Origin: Thermogemmatispora carboxidivorans
GTDB lineage: Bacteria > Chloroflexota > Ktedonobacteria > Ktedonobacterales > Ktedonobacteraceae
Direction: 5' to 3'
Assembly: GCF_000702505.1 (NCBI RefSeq)
Contig: NZ_JNIM01000001.1
Span: 2,604,001-2,668,000, forward strand
DNA: 64,000 nt
Positions within the stretch are counted from its first letter, which is position 1; each line of letters opens with the position of its first letter. The position numbers and the translations under genes were made by a program. The notes under the pieces are model-generated. The model was given only the letters and a program-made list of their open reading frames with translations, was not told where the DNA came from and searched no databases. Of this stretch, positions 44,899 to 54,166 are shown in pieces.

Positions 44899-45753
44899 TT
44901 AGCGGGGTTGCGGCTCGGGCGCCGAGGGAAGCGGGCGATCGCTGCCAGCAGCACTGCCAGGCTGCGTGCGACGGGGCAGGAAACTGCCAGCGACGCGCGC
45001 CCCCAGCGTCCGTGGCACCAGATGCGTGCTGAAGGCCATGAGCTTGTTGAGCAGGCCCGGGACAACTTGGCTACGTCCCCGTTCCAGAGCGCGGAGACTG
45101 GCGGTTACCACCTGTTCAGGGGAGAGAATCCCGCCAGGCATGTCTTCCTGGGAGGTGCCTATGACCGCAAAGAAGTTGGTGGCGACAGGACCGGGACAGA
45201 CAGCCAGAACCCGCAGTCCCCGGCGCCGATATTCAACCCATAACGCCTGGCTGAAAGAGAGCACGAAAGCTTTGGTGGCGGCATAGACAGCCATATGGGG
45301 AATGGGCAAGAAGGCCGCCAGCGAGGCCAGATTGATGATAGCCCCCCCACCACGGGCTAGCATCGAGGGGAGCAGTGCATGGGTGAGATCAACAAGCGCC
45401 GCCACATTGAGCATGATCTCCTCATGCTCACGCTCGGCAGACTGCTCAGTAAAGGGACCATAGGTGCCGAAGCCGGCATTGTTAATGAGCAGGTCGACGG
45501 TGAGACCACGCTCTCGCACAACGCTGGCCAGCTGGATCGCCGCCCCCTCACGGCTGAGGTCGCTGGCGATGACTTCAGCCTGGATACGATGCCGCTCCTG
45601 CAGCTCACTGGCGAGCTGCCGCAGGCGCTCCTCCGAGCGCGCCACGAGGATGAGATGCATGCCACGCGCCGCCAGGGCCTGGGCAAACGCGCGACCAATA
45701 CCCGATGAGGCCCCCGTAATCAGGGCTGTCTTGCCACGATAGTGGTATGTCAA
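44899..45753 (-). CDS. Short-chain dehydrogenase/reductase (SDR)
   Basis: A 284-residue classical SDR. The cofactor motif TGASSGIG is near residue 13, then NNAGFGTYGPF and the catalytic YAATK, with Ser in LASLAAF. It resembles the SDR family with NADP-dependent short-chain oxidoreductases acting on lipids or ketones (DltE-like); substrate unknown. The TTG at 45753 is preferred because AGGAGG lies 9 nt upstream; a GTG at 45774 would place the ribosome site inside the gene. It is divergent from the MFS gene. Confidence 0.88.
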   Translation of the reverse strand: MTYHYRGKTALITGASSGIGRAFAQALAARGMHLILVARSEERLRQLASELQERHRIQAEVIASDLSREGAAIQLASVVRERGLTVDLLINNAGFGTYGPFTEQSAEREHEEIMLNVAALVDLTHALLPSMLARGGGAIINLASLAAFLPIPHMAVYAATKAFVLSFSQALWVEYRRRGLRVLAVCPGPVATNFFAVIGTSQEDMPGGILSPEQVVTASLRALERGRSQVVPGLLNKLMAFSTHLVPRTLGARVAGSFLPRRTQPGSAAGSDRPLPSAPEPQPR

Positions 45754-46073
45754 GAGAATTCTCCTCCTCTTCACCTTTCACAAGATCATAGCCGCTTTCC
45801 CATCTCGCCCCACTCCCCTGGCCATCCGCTCGCTATCTGAGCGCCGCTCACCTTGACAGTACTCCTCTCGCTGTGACAGGCTGTAGAGAAGAGACCCGCA
45901 AGCAGACGGGAGGCAGAAGCAAAGGCGCCCAAGTTGAGCCAGGGGCCAGTACCATAAGGCCCCTGCGCCCTCTCGCTTTCTTTACTGCAAGAGAATAGTA
46001 GCACTGGCGTGCGGGGTTAATTCAAGAGCATCGTTCTCCCCCAGCACGACTAGCTTGATTATCATGACTGTCG
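45754..46073. other. Divergent promoter region of SDR and MFS genes
   Basis: A 320-nt gap without a gene. No convincing -35/-10 pair or operator can be named. Confidence 0.35.
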
Positions 46074-47432
46074 ATGAGAGTCCTGATCAATCGCAATTTC
46101 GCGCTGCTCTGGCTCGGCCAGGCCATCTCTAACCTGGGCGACGTGATTCTCGGAGCAGCGCTTGTACTTTGGATCGCTAACGACTTGGGGCGGGGTCGCT
46201 CGTGGGCGCCAGTGGGGGTCAGTGGGGTCTTCATCGCTGAGTACGCGCCGGTGGCGCTCATCGGCCCACCGGCTGGCGTCTTCGTCGATCGCTGGTCACG
46301 ACGGTTGACCATGCTGCGCACCGACGGCTTGCGCATGGCACTCACCGGCTGCCTGGCCTGGGTTCTTTCTCCGACTGTGCCATTCTTCGGAGCGCTGGAG
46401 CTGCCGCTTGGCTGGCAGCTCGGCGCAGTCTATACCGTAGTGTTGCTCGACCAAAGCTGCGGCCAGTTTTTTAATCCCGCACGCCTGGCTCTGATCGGCG
46501 ACATCGTTGAACCAGAGGACCTGGCACGGGCCACGAGCCTGAGTCAGGCCACGATGGGACTCTCCGTCATCGTTGGACCTGCCATCGGCTCACTGCTGGT
46601 CTTCAACGTCGGCATCCAGTGGGCCGTGATCACCGATGCCCTCTCCTTCGGCATCTCCTTTCTGACTATCGCCCTGATCCGCGCTCCGGTCGAGAAGCGT
46701 CTGGAGAGCGATCCTATTAGCTTCAGCCAGGACTTCCGTGCCGGTCTGGGTGTTTTGTTCGGCAGTCGTGGGCTATTGGCGATTCTGTTGGCCAGCTTGC
46801 TGAGCATGAGCGCCTTCGGAGCGCTCAATGCTCTGGCCATCTTTTTTGTGACCGATAATCTGCATGCTCAGCCGAATCTCTATGGCCCGCTGGGCACAGT
46901 GCTTGGTCTGGGAGCTATCGCCGGCGCCTTGATTGCCGGTCTGGTCGCCAATCGTCTGGGACTGCCGCGCCTGCTGTGGGGAGCAACCTTTGCGCTGGGG
47001 CTGACCACACTGCTGTTGGCGCGCATGACCAGCGTCGGCCCGGCTTTCGGGCTGATCTTTCTGGTGGGAGCAACCTGGATCGCCGTGAATGTGGCTGTCG
47101 AGCCGCTGGTGCTGCGGCTGACGGCCCGTGAATTTGTGGGTCGCGTGACAGCGGTGCTCACGCCGGCAGGTAGCCTGGCCTCGGTTCTGAGCGCAGCGCT
47201 GGCCGGGTCCCTGGTGAGCACAGTGCTACACGATTTCCGGGGCACGGTACTCGGCCTGGCTGTTGGCCCGGTAGACACCTTCTTCTGTGGCATCGGGGCT
47301 TTGGTGCTGCTGGGTAGCGCGGCGGTGCGCCTGCTGATGCACGATGTACGTCTTCTGGATGAGCAGCCGAAGCCCGAGACCCCAAGGCTGGCCTCCACCA
47401 GCGGCGATCAGACCGAGGCGCACGATGGATAG
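46074..47432 (+). CDS. Major facilitator superfamily transporter
   Basis: A 452-residue polytopic transporter of the MFS, similar to macrolide-efflux/ENTS-type drug exporters. The start RNFALLWLGQAISNLGD and the loop GVFVDRWSRRL (motif A-like) are characteristic, with twelve predicted membrane helices. The C-terminal tail is hydrophilic. Substrate unknown. It ends 7 nt before the convergent thioesterase gene. Confidence 0.9.
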   Translation: MRVLINRNFALLWLGQAISNLGDVILGAALVLWIANDLGRGRSWAPVGVSGVFIAEYAPVALIGPPAGVFVDRWSRRLTMLRTDGLRMALTGCLAWVLSPTVPFFGALELPLGWQLGAVYTVVLLDQSCGQFFNPARLALIGDIVEPEDLARATSLSQATMGLSVIVGPAIGSLLVFNVGIQWAVITDALSFGISFLTIALIRAPVEKRLESDPISFSQDFRAGLGVLFGSRGLLAILLASLLSMSAFGALNALAIFFVTDNLHAQPNLYGPLGTVLGLGAIAGALIAGLVANRLGLPRLLWGATFALGLTTLLLARMTSVGPAFGLIFLVGATWIAVNVAVEPLVLRLTAREFVGRVTAVLTPAGSLASVLSAALAGSLVSTVLHDFRGTVLGLAVGPVDTFFCGIGALVLLGSAAVRLLMHDVRLLDEQPKPETPRLASTSGDQTEAHDG

Positions 47433-47439
47433 CCCGGCC

Positions 47440-47994
47440 TCACTCGCTGCTGCCTGCCTCCAGCTTCGCCAGCTCTTCTTCGAGCTTCTGCATCCGTTGA
47501 CGGCGCAGGCGGGCCCGCTCGATAATGGCGCGCTCCTCGTCATTGCCAGGCACGAGCGGCGGGACCGGCGTGGGCTTACCATGCTCGTCGAGAGCAACGT
47601 AGATCACCCGGCTGCTGGCGACGTGCCGCACTTCGCCGGTCAGCGGGTCCTCCGCCGTGACACGCACGCCTACCTCCATGCTACTGCGCCCCACATACTG
47701 CAGCTCGCAGTGTACTGAGACAACGTCACCTAGATAGGCCGGCTCCAGGAAGTCAAAGCGCTCAACACGCGCAGTAACCACATTGCGGTGTGAGTGCTTG
47801 ATGGCAACCACTGCCGCCGCCTCGTCGACCATGCGCATGATGACGCCGCCGTGGACATTGCCATTGGCATTGGCGTCAAGAACACCCATGAGACGGCTGC
47901 TGGTGGTACGTGAGTAGGCAATGGTATGCCCCTGGCTACTGTCGATTGCCGGGAACGAGGTTGCTCGCTCTTTCGCCTTGTCGAACAGCTCCAT
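47440..47994 (-). CDS. Acyl-CoA thioesterase, hotdog fold
   Basis: A 184-residue hotdog protein of the cytosolic acyl-CoA hydrolase (YciA/BFIT-like) family, which frees fatty acids from CoA. The segments NVHGGVIMRMVDEAAAVVA and VERFDFLEPAYLGDVVSVH are signatures of the family; the Asn/His/Glu/Asp cluster of the first helix forms the active site. A coiled-coil-like charged tail (residues about 150-184) is added. GGGAG lies upstream of ATG 47994. It is convergent with the MFS gene. Confidence 0.92.
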   Translation of the reverse strand: MELFDKAKERATSFPAIDSSQGHTIAYSRTTSSRLMGVLDANANGNVHGGVIMRMVDEAAAVVAIKHSHRNVVTARVERFDFLEPAYLGDVVSVHCELQYVGRSSMEVGVRVTAEDPLTGEVRHVASSRVIYVALDEHGKPTPVPPLVPGNDEERAIIERARLRRQRMQKLEEELAKLEAGSSE

Positions 47995-48083
47995 GCGCTC
48001 TTTTCACTCCCTGCATTGGTGGCCGATGGTTACGCCCCACCCGACACCCGCCTGGAGGCGGACCCTTGCCCAGGGTCGCACCT

Positions 48084-48728
48084 TCACGAGCTAAAGGCAA
48101 AGGAGCGCAGCATCGGCTGAAATTCCCCTTGATCAGCCAGATCGAAGATCTCCTGGGCAGTAGCGTAGGCAATGGTAAAGCCCTGGGTTTGGGGCGAGTT
48201 CGCCGGATGGTTGGCGGCCAGAACAACAATTTTGACCGTGACAGGATTCGGTTGGCCCTCAACACGCAGGTCACCGGTGGCTGCTCCCTGGTTCCAAGAC
48301 TCGCCAGCGACAGTCGTGGTCGGGGCGACGCTGACTGGCTGGTAGTGAGTCACCTGCGAGCGGAAGAGCTGCAGGCCAACCGAAACCTGGTCCTCTGCTG
48401 AGATGACACCGTTCGGATTGGGCTGGACATGCACCGAGAGATAGGCGATGCCCTGCGGATCAGAAAAGGTGACAAAGCCTGCTTTACTCGTGTCTACTTT
48501 CCAACCGCGAGGATAGCTGATGACATAGCCATCGCCACGGTAGCTGAGGAAATCGCCCGTCGGGACAGTGCTAGAGGCCACACTCGGCTTACTCGTTGGA
48601 GTCGGCGTCGGCGTTGGGGCACTTTCCACGCCCCCAAAGAGATTGCAAGCGCCTAAGACGCTCATCAAGATGAGGGAGCAACCGACGCCCAGGAAGAGAC
48701 GTGTAAGCTGTTTGATCAAGTGCTCCAT
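48084..48728 (-). CDS. PsbP-like lipoprotein
   Basis: A 214-residue exported lipoprotein. The signal peptide ends in the lipobox LGAC with the lipidated Cys at residue 28, followed by a Thr/Pro repeat linker (TPTPTPTS). The domain from about 65 to 213 (YVISYPRGWKVD, then FTIAYATAQEIFD) has the fold pattern of PsbP/DUF1795 proteins. Function is unknown outside photosynthesis. ATG 48728 is chosen over 48746 because it starts the basic signal N-region. Confidence 0.8.
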   Translation of the reverse strand: MEHLIKQLTRLFLGVGCSLILMSVLGACNLFGGVESAPTPTPTPTSKPSVASSTVPTGDFLSYRGDGYVISYPRGWKVDTSKAGFVTFSDPQGIAYLSVHVQPNPNGVISAEDQVSVGLQLFRSQVTHYQPVSVAPTTTVAGESWNQGAATGDLRVEGQPNPVTVKIVVLAANHPANSPQTQGFTIAYATAQEIFDLADQGEFQPMLRSFAFSS

Positions 48729-49084
48729 CAGCGGGCAGCCCTCCACAATCGATATTTGTATACTGATGATCGGCGCGTAAACTGCTCAGCCTATGTGCCG
48801 CCTATTATAGCAGCCACTGCCAGAACGGACCAGGCACGTGGCCCATTTTTGCCCGCCCCGGCCCCGTTCTATGCCGATGATAACGCCTCTCCCCGGGCTT
48901 TTTATGGGTCGGTTCGTTCCCCACCTGATCACCGACACCACAGTTGTGCTCGGAGTGTGAGAATCAACGCCCTGGCTGTGTCTTCGCCGAGAACTGCCTG
49001 CCCTATCGTCCAGGACAGGGCCATTCTCGCAAGGGCCAGAGATTCCTTCAGCTACAACCTGATGCAACAGGAGACAGATCGGCA
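48729..49084. other. Divergent intergenic region, no gene recognised
   Basis: A 356-nt gap between the PsbP-like lipoprotein gene and the PhoU-like gene. The frame left of 49085 is open but reads as Cys/Arg-rich non-coding. Nothing else is seen. Confidence 0.35.
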
Positions 49085-49927
49085 ATGTCAGAAGAGAAGA
49101 CTATGTATGAAATAGCTTCCCCCTTTCTTGTTTCCCCACTGGAAGCCACCTGGATTCGCCTGGTTCAGTTGGGTTCCCTAACCAGCGAACGCCTCAGACT
49201 GGCATTGACGGCAGTTGCCAATGTGGATCTTGCGCTTGCCAGCACATTGCAACAGAGCGATCCCCAGCTCGCTGCTCTTGGGCAGAGCATTGAGGAAGAG
49301 ATTGGTCGCTGGCTAGCCATGTCGGGCAAGGGATTAGCCCAGAGTGAGAGTCAACTTCGTTATCTCTGCTCTTTACCCTTGCTCGTGAGCACGCTTTTGC
49401 AGCTAGCGGAGGAGACGCGCGAGCTGGCCCGTCTCCTCCGCTGGCTCCAGTTCCCCCCCTCAGCGCCGATGGCGGTTAGCAGAGCCCAAGGCCCTAACAC
49501 GTCCGCCGCTTCGGCCTTGCTCGTGGCGACACTCTTCGAACGCCTCACGGTCTTTGGCCAGCAAGCCAGCGCGCTGACAACGGCCAGCGTTGGAGCCTTG
49601 GCCCGTTGGGATACTCAGGAGGCTCAGCGCCTCTGGCGACGGCAACGCTACTTTCGCTGTCACCTTGCCCGCCTGCAGCACGATCTGCTCACCAGCCTGA
49701 GTACTCCCGAGCCAGGAGCGCAGCCACTAGAGCCTGGCCACGAAGGCAGTCAACGCTGGCTCATGCTCCTCTGGAGCTTCGTCTCCTCGCTGCGCGACAT
49801 CAGTCTCCACGGGAGCACGCTCTGCGAGCGACTGGTCTACCTGGTCGAGGGGCAGCGGGACATTCGTGCTCTGCAACGGGTCGAGCGCCAGCTCCAGATC
49901 TGCCATCCCCCAGAGCAGAGGCAATAG
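49085..49927 (+). CDS. PhoU-like domain protein
   Basis: A 280-residue helical protein with two PhoU-like three-helix repeats: residues about 20-120 (LRLALTAVANVDLALASTLQ) and about 150-275 (TTASVGALARWDTQEAQRLW). PhoU proteins bind metals and negatively regulate phosphate sensing through PstSCAB and PhoR, but no pst or pho gene lies here, so the role is open. The canonical metal-binding E(D)xxxD motifs are not obvious. ATG 49085 has AGGAG 11 nt upstream. It is convergent with the peroxiredoxin gene. Confidence 0.65.
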   Translation: MSEEKTMYEIASPFLVSPLEATWIRLVQLGSLTSERLRLALTAVANVDLALASTLQQSDPQLAALGQSIEEEIGRWLAMSGKGLAQSESQLRYLCSLPLLVSTLLQLAEETRELARLLRWLQFPPSAPMAVSRAQGPNTSAASALLVATLFERLTVFGQQASALTTASVGALARWDTQEAQRLWRRQRYFRCHLARLQHDLLTSLSTPEPGAQPLEPGHEGSQRWLMLLWSFVSSLRDISLHGSTLCERLVYLVEGQRDIRALQRVERQLQICHPPEQRQ

Positions 49928-50054
49928 CATCGTCTCCTGCCCTCCTGCCTGGGGTCGGTGGCAGACAGGCGCAGGGCACGTATGTCCTGCCAGAAGGCTC
50001 GACTCTCTCAGGCCGGCGTCTCGCCCCCGATCCAATCAGAGTCGAGCCGAGCCG

Positions 50055-50564
50055 TCAGGCAAGCTGCAGCTCCTCGAGCGCGCGCAGCACCTCTTGCGCA
50101 TGCCCATCTGGCTTGACGCTGCGCCAGATCTTGCGAATGATACCATCCCGATCGATGAGGAAGGTCATGCGCTGCACACCGAGATACTTGCGACCGTAGA
50201 GGGTCTTCTCTCCATAGGCCCCATACTGGCGCGCGACCACGGCCCCCACATCGGCAAGCAAGGGGAAAGGCAGATGATATTTCTCGGCGAAGTCGCGATG
50301 CGAGTCAACCTCATCGGCACTGATGCCCAGCACGGCGATGCTGCGCCGGCGAAACTCGGGATGCATGTCGCGGAAGTTGCAGGCCTCAGTAGTGCAGCCA
50401 GGAGTATTATCCTTCGGGTAGAAGTAGAGGATAACGACGCGCCCGCGTAGATCGGCCAGATGCAGCTGATCACCGCTGGTCTCGTCGCCGCCTACGACAG
50501 GCAGCGTGAAGTCTGGGGCCGGCTGGCCCTCCTCTAGCACAACACGCTCTATTGTTTCGCTCAT
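50055..50564 (-). CDS. bcp: Thioredoxin-dependent thiol peroxidase (BCP-type peroxiredoxin)
   Basis: A 169-residue atypical peroxiredoxin that reduces hydroperoxides. The peroxidatic Cys57 is in KDNTPGCTTEACNF and the resolving Cys62 is five residues later, the BCP spacing. The catalytic Arg is in RMTFLIDRDG. AAAGGA precedes ATG 50564. It is probably monocistronic; the upstream gene on the same strand (an amidohydrolase) is 163 nt away. Confidence 0.94.
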   Translation of the reverse strand: MSETIERVVLEEGQPAPDFTLPVVGGDETSGDQLHLADLRGRVVILYFYPKDNTPGCTTEACNFRDMHPEFRRRSIAVLGISADEVDSHRDFAEKYHLPFPLLADVGAVVARQYGAYGEKTLYGRKYLGVQRMTFLIDRDGIIRKIWRSVKPDGHAQEVLRALEELQLA

Positions 50565-50727
50565 GGCTGGTCCTTTCGTCACACAGAAAGTCTGACCCGG
50601 CGTCCACCGAGAGAGGCGGTACGGCGGGTTCGCGCCCGAGGCGCTGCTTACACAGTATCACCGCCACCCTCCCGCTGGCAAGGCTAACTGCACCGTCTGC
50701 TCCTGGGCCGCAGCAGACCTGCCCACC

Positions 50728-51714
50728 CTAGGCCCCGGGCTTGAGCTTGAGCAGACGCTCAGCATTGCCGTGGGCGATCTTCTCGCGGTCGGCAGGGCTG
50801 AGCGGCGCCTGCTCAAGAAAGGCTCGTGCCTGCCTGTCCTGGATATAGGGATAGTCGACGGCGTAGAGGATACGATCGGCCCCCACGATCTGCAGCGTCA
50901 GCAGCAACGGTGGCAGGGTAAACATGCCGCTGGGAGTAACGTAGAAGTGCTCCAAGAAATAGTCAGCGACGGGGCGCTGCAGGTGAGTGGCAGCAGGAGT
51001 CAACGTCTGATTGATGCGCGCCAGGTAGAAGGGGATCATCTCGCCCCAGTGCCCGAGAATCATTTGCAGGCGCGGATGGCGATCAAAGACGCCGGATAGG
51101 ATCAGATGCAGCGCATGAATGCCGGTCTCCAGGTGCCAGCCCCAGCCTGCAGTTGCAAAGACGGTCGTGACGTTGGGGGGAAGTCCCGCGTAGCAGGAGG
51201 CAATCACCGGCTCTGGCGGCGGAGCTGGGTGGAGATAGATGGGCACGTCCAGGGCCTCGGCGGCCTCTAGCACAGGACGGAAGCGAGGATCATCCAGAAA
51301 GAGGCCAGCGACGCGCCCGTTGATCATGGCCCCCTTGAAGCCTAGCCTGGAAACGGTGCGCTCGAGCTCGCGGGCCGCCGCCTCGGGATCAGTCAATGGC
51401 AAGGTGGCAAAGCCGGCAAAGCGCTCGGGATGGGCCTGGATGGCAGCGGCCAGCCGATCATTGACCTCGCGCATGAGCGCGACCGCCTCGACAGGAGGAA
51501 TGGTCGGGAGAGCCATAGCCGTGTAGGAAAGCACCTGCATATCGATGCCCATCTCCTCCATTGCCCGAAGCCGCCCCTCGCCAAGATCTTCTAGCTCGCG
51601 TTCAGGTGGGGGATAGCCAACGGGACGGAAGCCCTCTTCCTGGGGCTGCCACTGCGCAGCAGCTCGATTGATCTCTGCAATCTGAAAGTGCTCTTCAAGT
51701 GCGATGATACGCAT
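50728..51714 (-). CDS. Amidohydrolase family protein (ACMSD-like decarboxylase fold)
   Basis: A 328-residue metal-dependent hydrolase of the amidohydrolase-2 family, similar to ACMSD/gamma-resorcylate decarboxylases. The N-terminal metal site is ALEEHF, later IYLHPAPP and GHWGEMIPF, and the C-terminal AVDYPYI carries the last Asp ligand. Substrate unknown; decarboxylation or hydrolysis of an aromatic acid is likely. ATG 51714 has AAGGAG upstream; 51735 is an alternative start. Confidence 0.85.
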   Translation of the reverse strand: MRIIALEEHFQIAEINRAAAQWQPQEEGFRPVGYPPPERELEDLGEGRLRAMEEMGIDMQVLSYTAMALPTIPPVEAVALMREVNDRLAAAIQAHPERFAGFATLPLTDPEAAARELERTVSRLGFKGAMINGRVAGLFLDDPRFRPVLEAAEALDVPIYLHPAPPPEPVIASCYAGLPPNVTTVFATAGWGWHLETGIHALHLILSGVFDRHPRLQMILGHWGEMIPFYLARINQTLTPAATHLQRPVADYFLEHFYVTPSGMFTLPPLLLTLQIVGADRILYAVDYPYIQDRQARAFLEQAPLSPADREKIAHGNAERLLKLKPGA

Positions 51715-51911
51715 ATCTTTCACCTTCTCCTTCAATCAACAGTCCGGTCGCCGCTTTCAGCCGCGCGGCCAGCGAAAGCAGGAGAGGCCAGCGTTCTCTT
51801 GCCAGCACCCTTCTCTTTTGATGATAGGGCTGACGTGCCAGAGCCTGCTGCCAAGACCGCAGGCGGTCGCTCACTTCGTCGTCCCTCTGCCGGTGGGTTG
51901 TGACCAGTGGC

Positions 51912-52556
51912 TCAGCTCTGTTGCCTGTGCTGCTTGCGCCCGATGAGACGCGTCAGGCCAGTGACCGCAGGAATGAGTAGCCAGCAGACCATCACTGGCA
52001 GCGTGGTGCGTGTGAACAACAGCAGTAGCAATGAAGATAGCAACAGCAGCGAGGTAGGGAGACCGTAATAGAGGGCATGCTCCCAGACCTGCCGCCCCAT
52101 CGCACGCTCAAGCAATCCACGGTGAAAGACGGCATACCAGGTCAGCATCACGAGGGCCAGGCCGCAGCAGGCCAGATTAAGCGTATAGAACGCAATCGCC
52201 AGGGGTATGCCTGGATAGCGACCAAAACTGTTCATAGTCACCGGCAAGAGGGTAATGAAAAAGAGAAAGAGCAGACAAAGCGCAGAGAAGCCACCATCAA
52301 CTACAGTCATTCGATCCATCAAGCGATGCTGACCATACCAGTAGGAGGAGCACAAGAAGAAAGTCATAACATAAATTAAGAAGCGCGGTAGCAGATCAAG
52401 AAATGCGTCGGGAACAGCTGCTGATCCGAGGCCATCTGGCAGGCGGATATCGAGGACAAGGAGGGTCATGGCGACGGCAAAAATCCCGTCGCTCAGGGCG
52501 CTCAAGCGATCCTTGCTTGCCAGAAGATCTCTGCTCGCTGCGTGTCTCTGCTGCAT
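51912..52556 (-). CDS. TMEM175-like (DUF1211) potassium channel protein
   Basis: A 214-residue membrane protein of the TMEM175/DUF1211 family. The first helix carries RLSALSDGIFAVAMTLLVLDI, which is the family RxxxFSDG motif with Leu in place of Phe. Four to six hydrophobic helices follow. Family members from bacteria form K+-selective tetrameric channels. Its ATG is preceded by GGAG. The region to its right has no gene. Confidence 0.85.
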   Translation of the reverse strand: MQQRHAASRDLLASKDRLSALSDGIFAVAMTLLVLDIRLPDGLGSAAVPDAFLDLLPRFLIYVMTFFLCSSYWYGQHRLMDRMTVVDGGFSALCLLFLFFITLLPVTMNSFGRYPGIPLAIAFYTLNLACCGLALVMLTWYAVFHRGLLERAMGRQVWEHALYYGLPTSLLLLSSLLLLLFTRTTLPVMVCWLLIPAVTGLTRLIGRKQHRQQS

Positions 52557-52916
52557 GCCATCCTCCTTTGGCAGGAGAGAATCCGGCTGAAGTCACACCC
52601 TCTCTCCCTGGAGCCAGCTACCACAAGCGCCTCTCCAGATCCGGGGAAGGAGGAGAAGGCAGTTTCCACTCCTTGAGTTGAACCGAGCAGATCCAGGGAG
52701 AGCACACCGTTTTTACCTCTTCAGAAGGATAGCAGTCAGCGCATTCTGCTGGCAAGCACGAGGAGGGGAAGAGCAGAGCGCGCTGTCCGAGAGCGACCAG
52801 CAGGCCATCGCGAATCAGAGCAAGAAGGGAACGGCGCGCGGGCGCGTGCTCTGCAGAGCAGCATCCTGCGCGCCGTCACTGATGCGGCCACCCTGGTGGT
52901 CGCCTTAGCTCAGTCT
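52557..52916. other. Intergenic region, no gene recognised
   Basis: A 360-nt gap between the TMEM175-like gene and nadA, both transcribed leftward. It must carry the TMEM175 promoter; no hairpin ending the nad operon is evident. Confidence 0.35.
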
Positions 52917-54101
52917 TTATTTCAGGGCCAGCATGCGGTCAAGGGCTACACGAGCCCAATGGGCCACCTCTGGGTCCACCTTGACCTGATTGATCACCTG
53001 GCCGTCGACGAGGGCCTCCAGGACCCAGGCCAGGTACGCTGGATGGATACGGTACATGGTCGAGCAAGGGCAGACAATCGGGTCGAGGCAGAAGATCAGC
53101 TTGTCGGGATGCTCCAGGGCCAGGCGATGAACCAGATTGATCTCGGTTCCCACGGCCCACTTGCTGCCCGCCGGCGCCCGCTCGATCTGCTGAATGATGT
53201 ACTCGGTCGAGCCGTAGAGATCGGCGGCCTCGACCACTTCACGCCGGCACTCGGGATGGACAATGACCGTGATATCGGGGTGCTCGGCGCGCGCCTTGGC
53301 GATCTGCTGGACGGTGAAGCGCATATGGGTCGAACAGTAGCCTTTCCACAGGATAAGGCGGGCGCGCTGAAGCCGCTCCTCGTCGTCGAGGGTCTCCTGG
53401 GGATTCTTGGGATTCCAGACGACCATCTCCTCTTCGGCAATGCCGTAGGCGTGGCCAGTATTGCGCCCGAGATGCTCATCCGGGAAGAAGAGCAGCCGTT
53501 GCCCCCGGCTGAAGGCCCATTCCATCACCTTGAAGGCATTGCTGGAGGTACAGACAATACCACCATGCTGGCCGCAGAAGGCTTTGAGACTGGCCGCCGA
53601 ATTGATGTAGGTGATCGGCACCAGGCCGGCCTCCTCTCCCAGGACCTCGCTGAGCGTCTCCCAGCACTCTTCAACCTCAGCGATGCTGGCCATATCGGCC
53701 ATTGAGCAGCCAGCGGTCGGGTTGGGCAGGATGACTTGCTGATGAGGGGCGCTTAGAATGTCGGCACTCTCGGCCATGAAGTGCACGCCACAGAAGACGA
53801 TGTAGTCGGCTTCAGGCCGCGCTGCCGCCTGCTGAGCAAGCTTGAAGGAGTCACCGCGCAGGTCGGCGTATTTGATGATCTCGTCGCGCTGGTAGTGGTG
53901 CCCCAGGATCAGCAGGCGCTGGCCAAGAGCAGCTTTGGCCTGACTGATGCGCCGATCGAGTTCGGCCCCATCCATCTCGGCATAGCGACGCGGGATGTGG
54001 TCGGCGCGCCCTCCGTGCGCATACTGGTCGCGCGTGGCCGGATGCAGCAAGGGTAGAATGCGACTCTCCTGGCTGGCTTCACAGGCTGTTTGCAGAGCCA
54101 T
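52917..54101 (-). CDS. nadA: Quinolinate synthase
   Basis: Condenses iminoaspartate with dihydroxyacetone phosphate to quinolinate in de novo NAD synthesis. The 394-residue protein carries the three cluster cysteines of the 4Fe-4S enzyme in FCGVHFMAES, VCTSSNAFKVMEW and VCPCSTMYRIHPA. It is longer than the 300-350-residue NadA of E. coli because of an N-terminal extension and an insert around residues 195-255, as in the longer NadA group. It is the last gene of nadBCA. Confidence 0.95.
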   Translation of the reverse strand: MALQTACEASQESRILPLLHPATRDQYAHGGRADHIPRRYAEMDGAELDRRISQAKAALGQRLLILGHHYQRDEIIKYADLRGDSFKLAQQAAARPEADYIVFCGVHFMAESADILSAPHQQVILPNPTAGCSMADMASIAEVEECWETLSEVLGEEAGLVPITYINSAASLKAFCGQHGGIVCTSSNAFKVMEWAFSRGQRLLFFPDEHLGRNTGHAYGIAEEEMVVWNPKNPQETLDDEERLQRARLILWKGYCSTHMRFTVQQIAKARAEHPDITVIVHPECRREVVEAADLYGSTEYIIQQIERAPAGSKWAVGTEINLVHRLALEHPDKLIFCLDPIVCPCSTMYRIHPAYLAWVLEALVDGQVINQVKVDPEVAHWARVALDRMLALK

Positions 54102-54166
54102 GAGATTTCGCTCCTCCTTTCTCGTTTCGACTTTGCGGGCTGCAGGAACGCTCCCGCTGGCAAGCG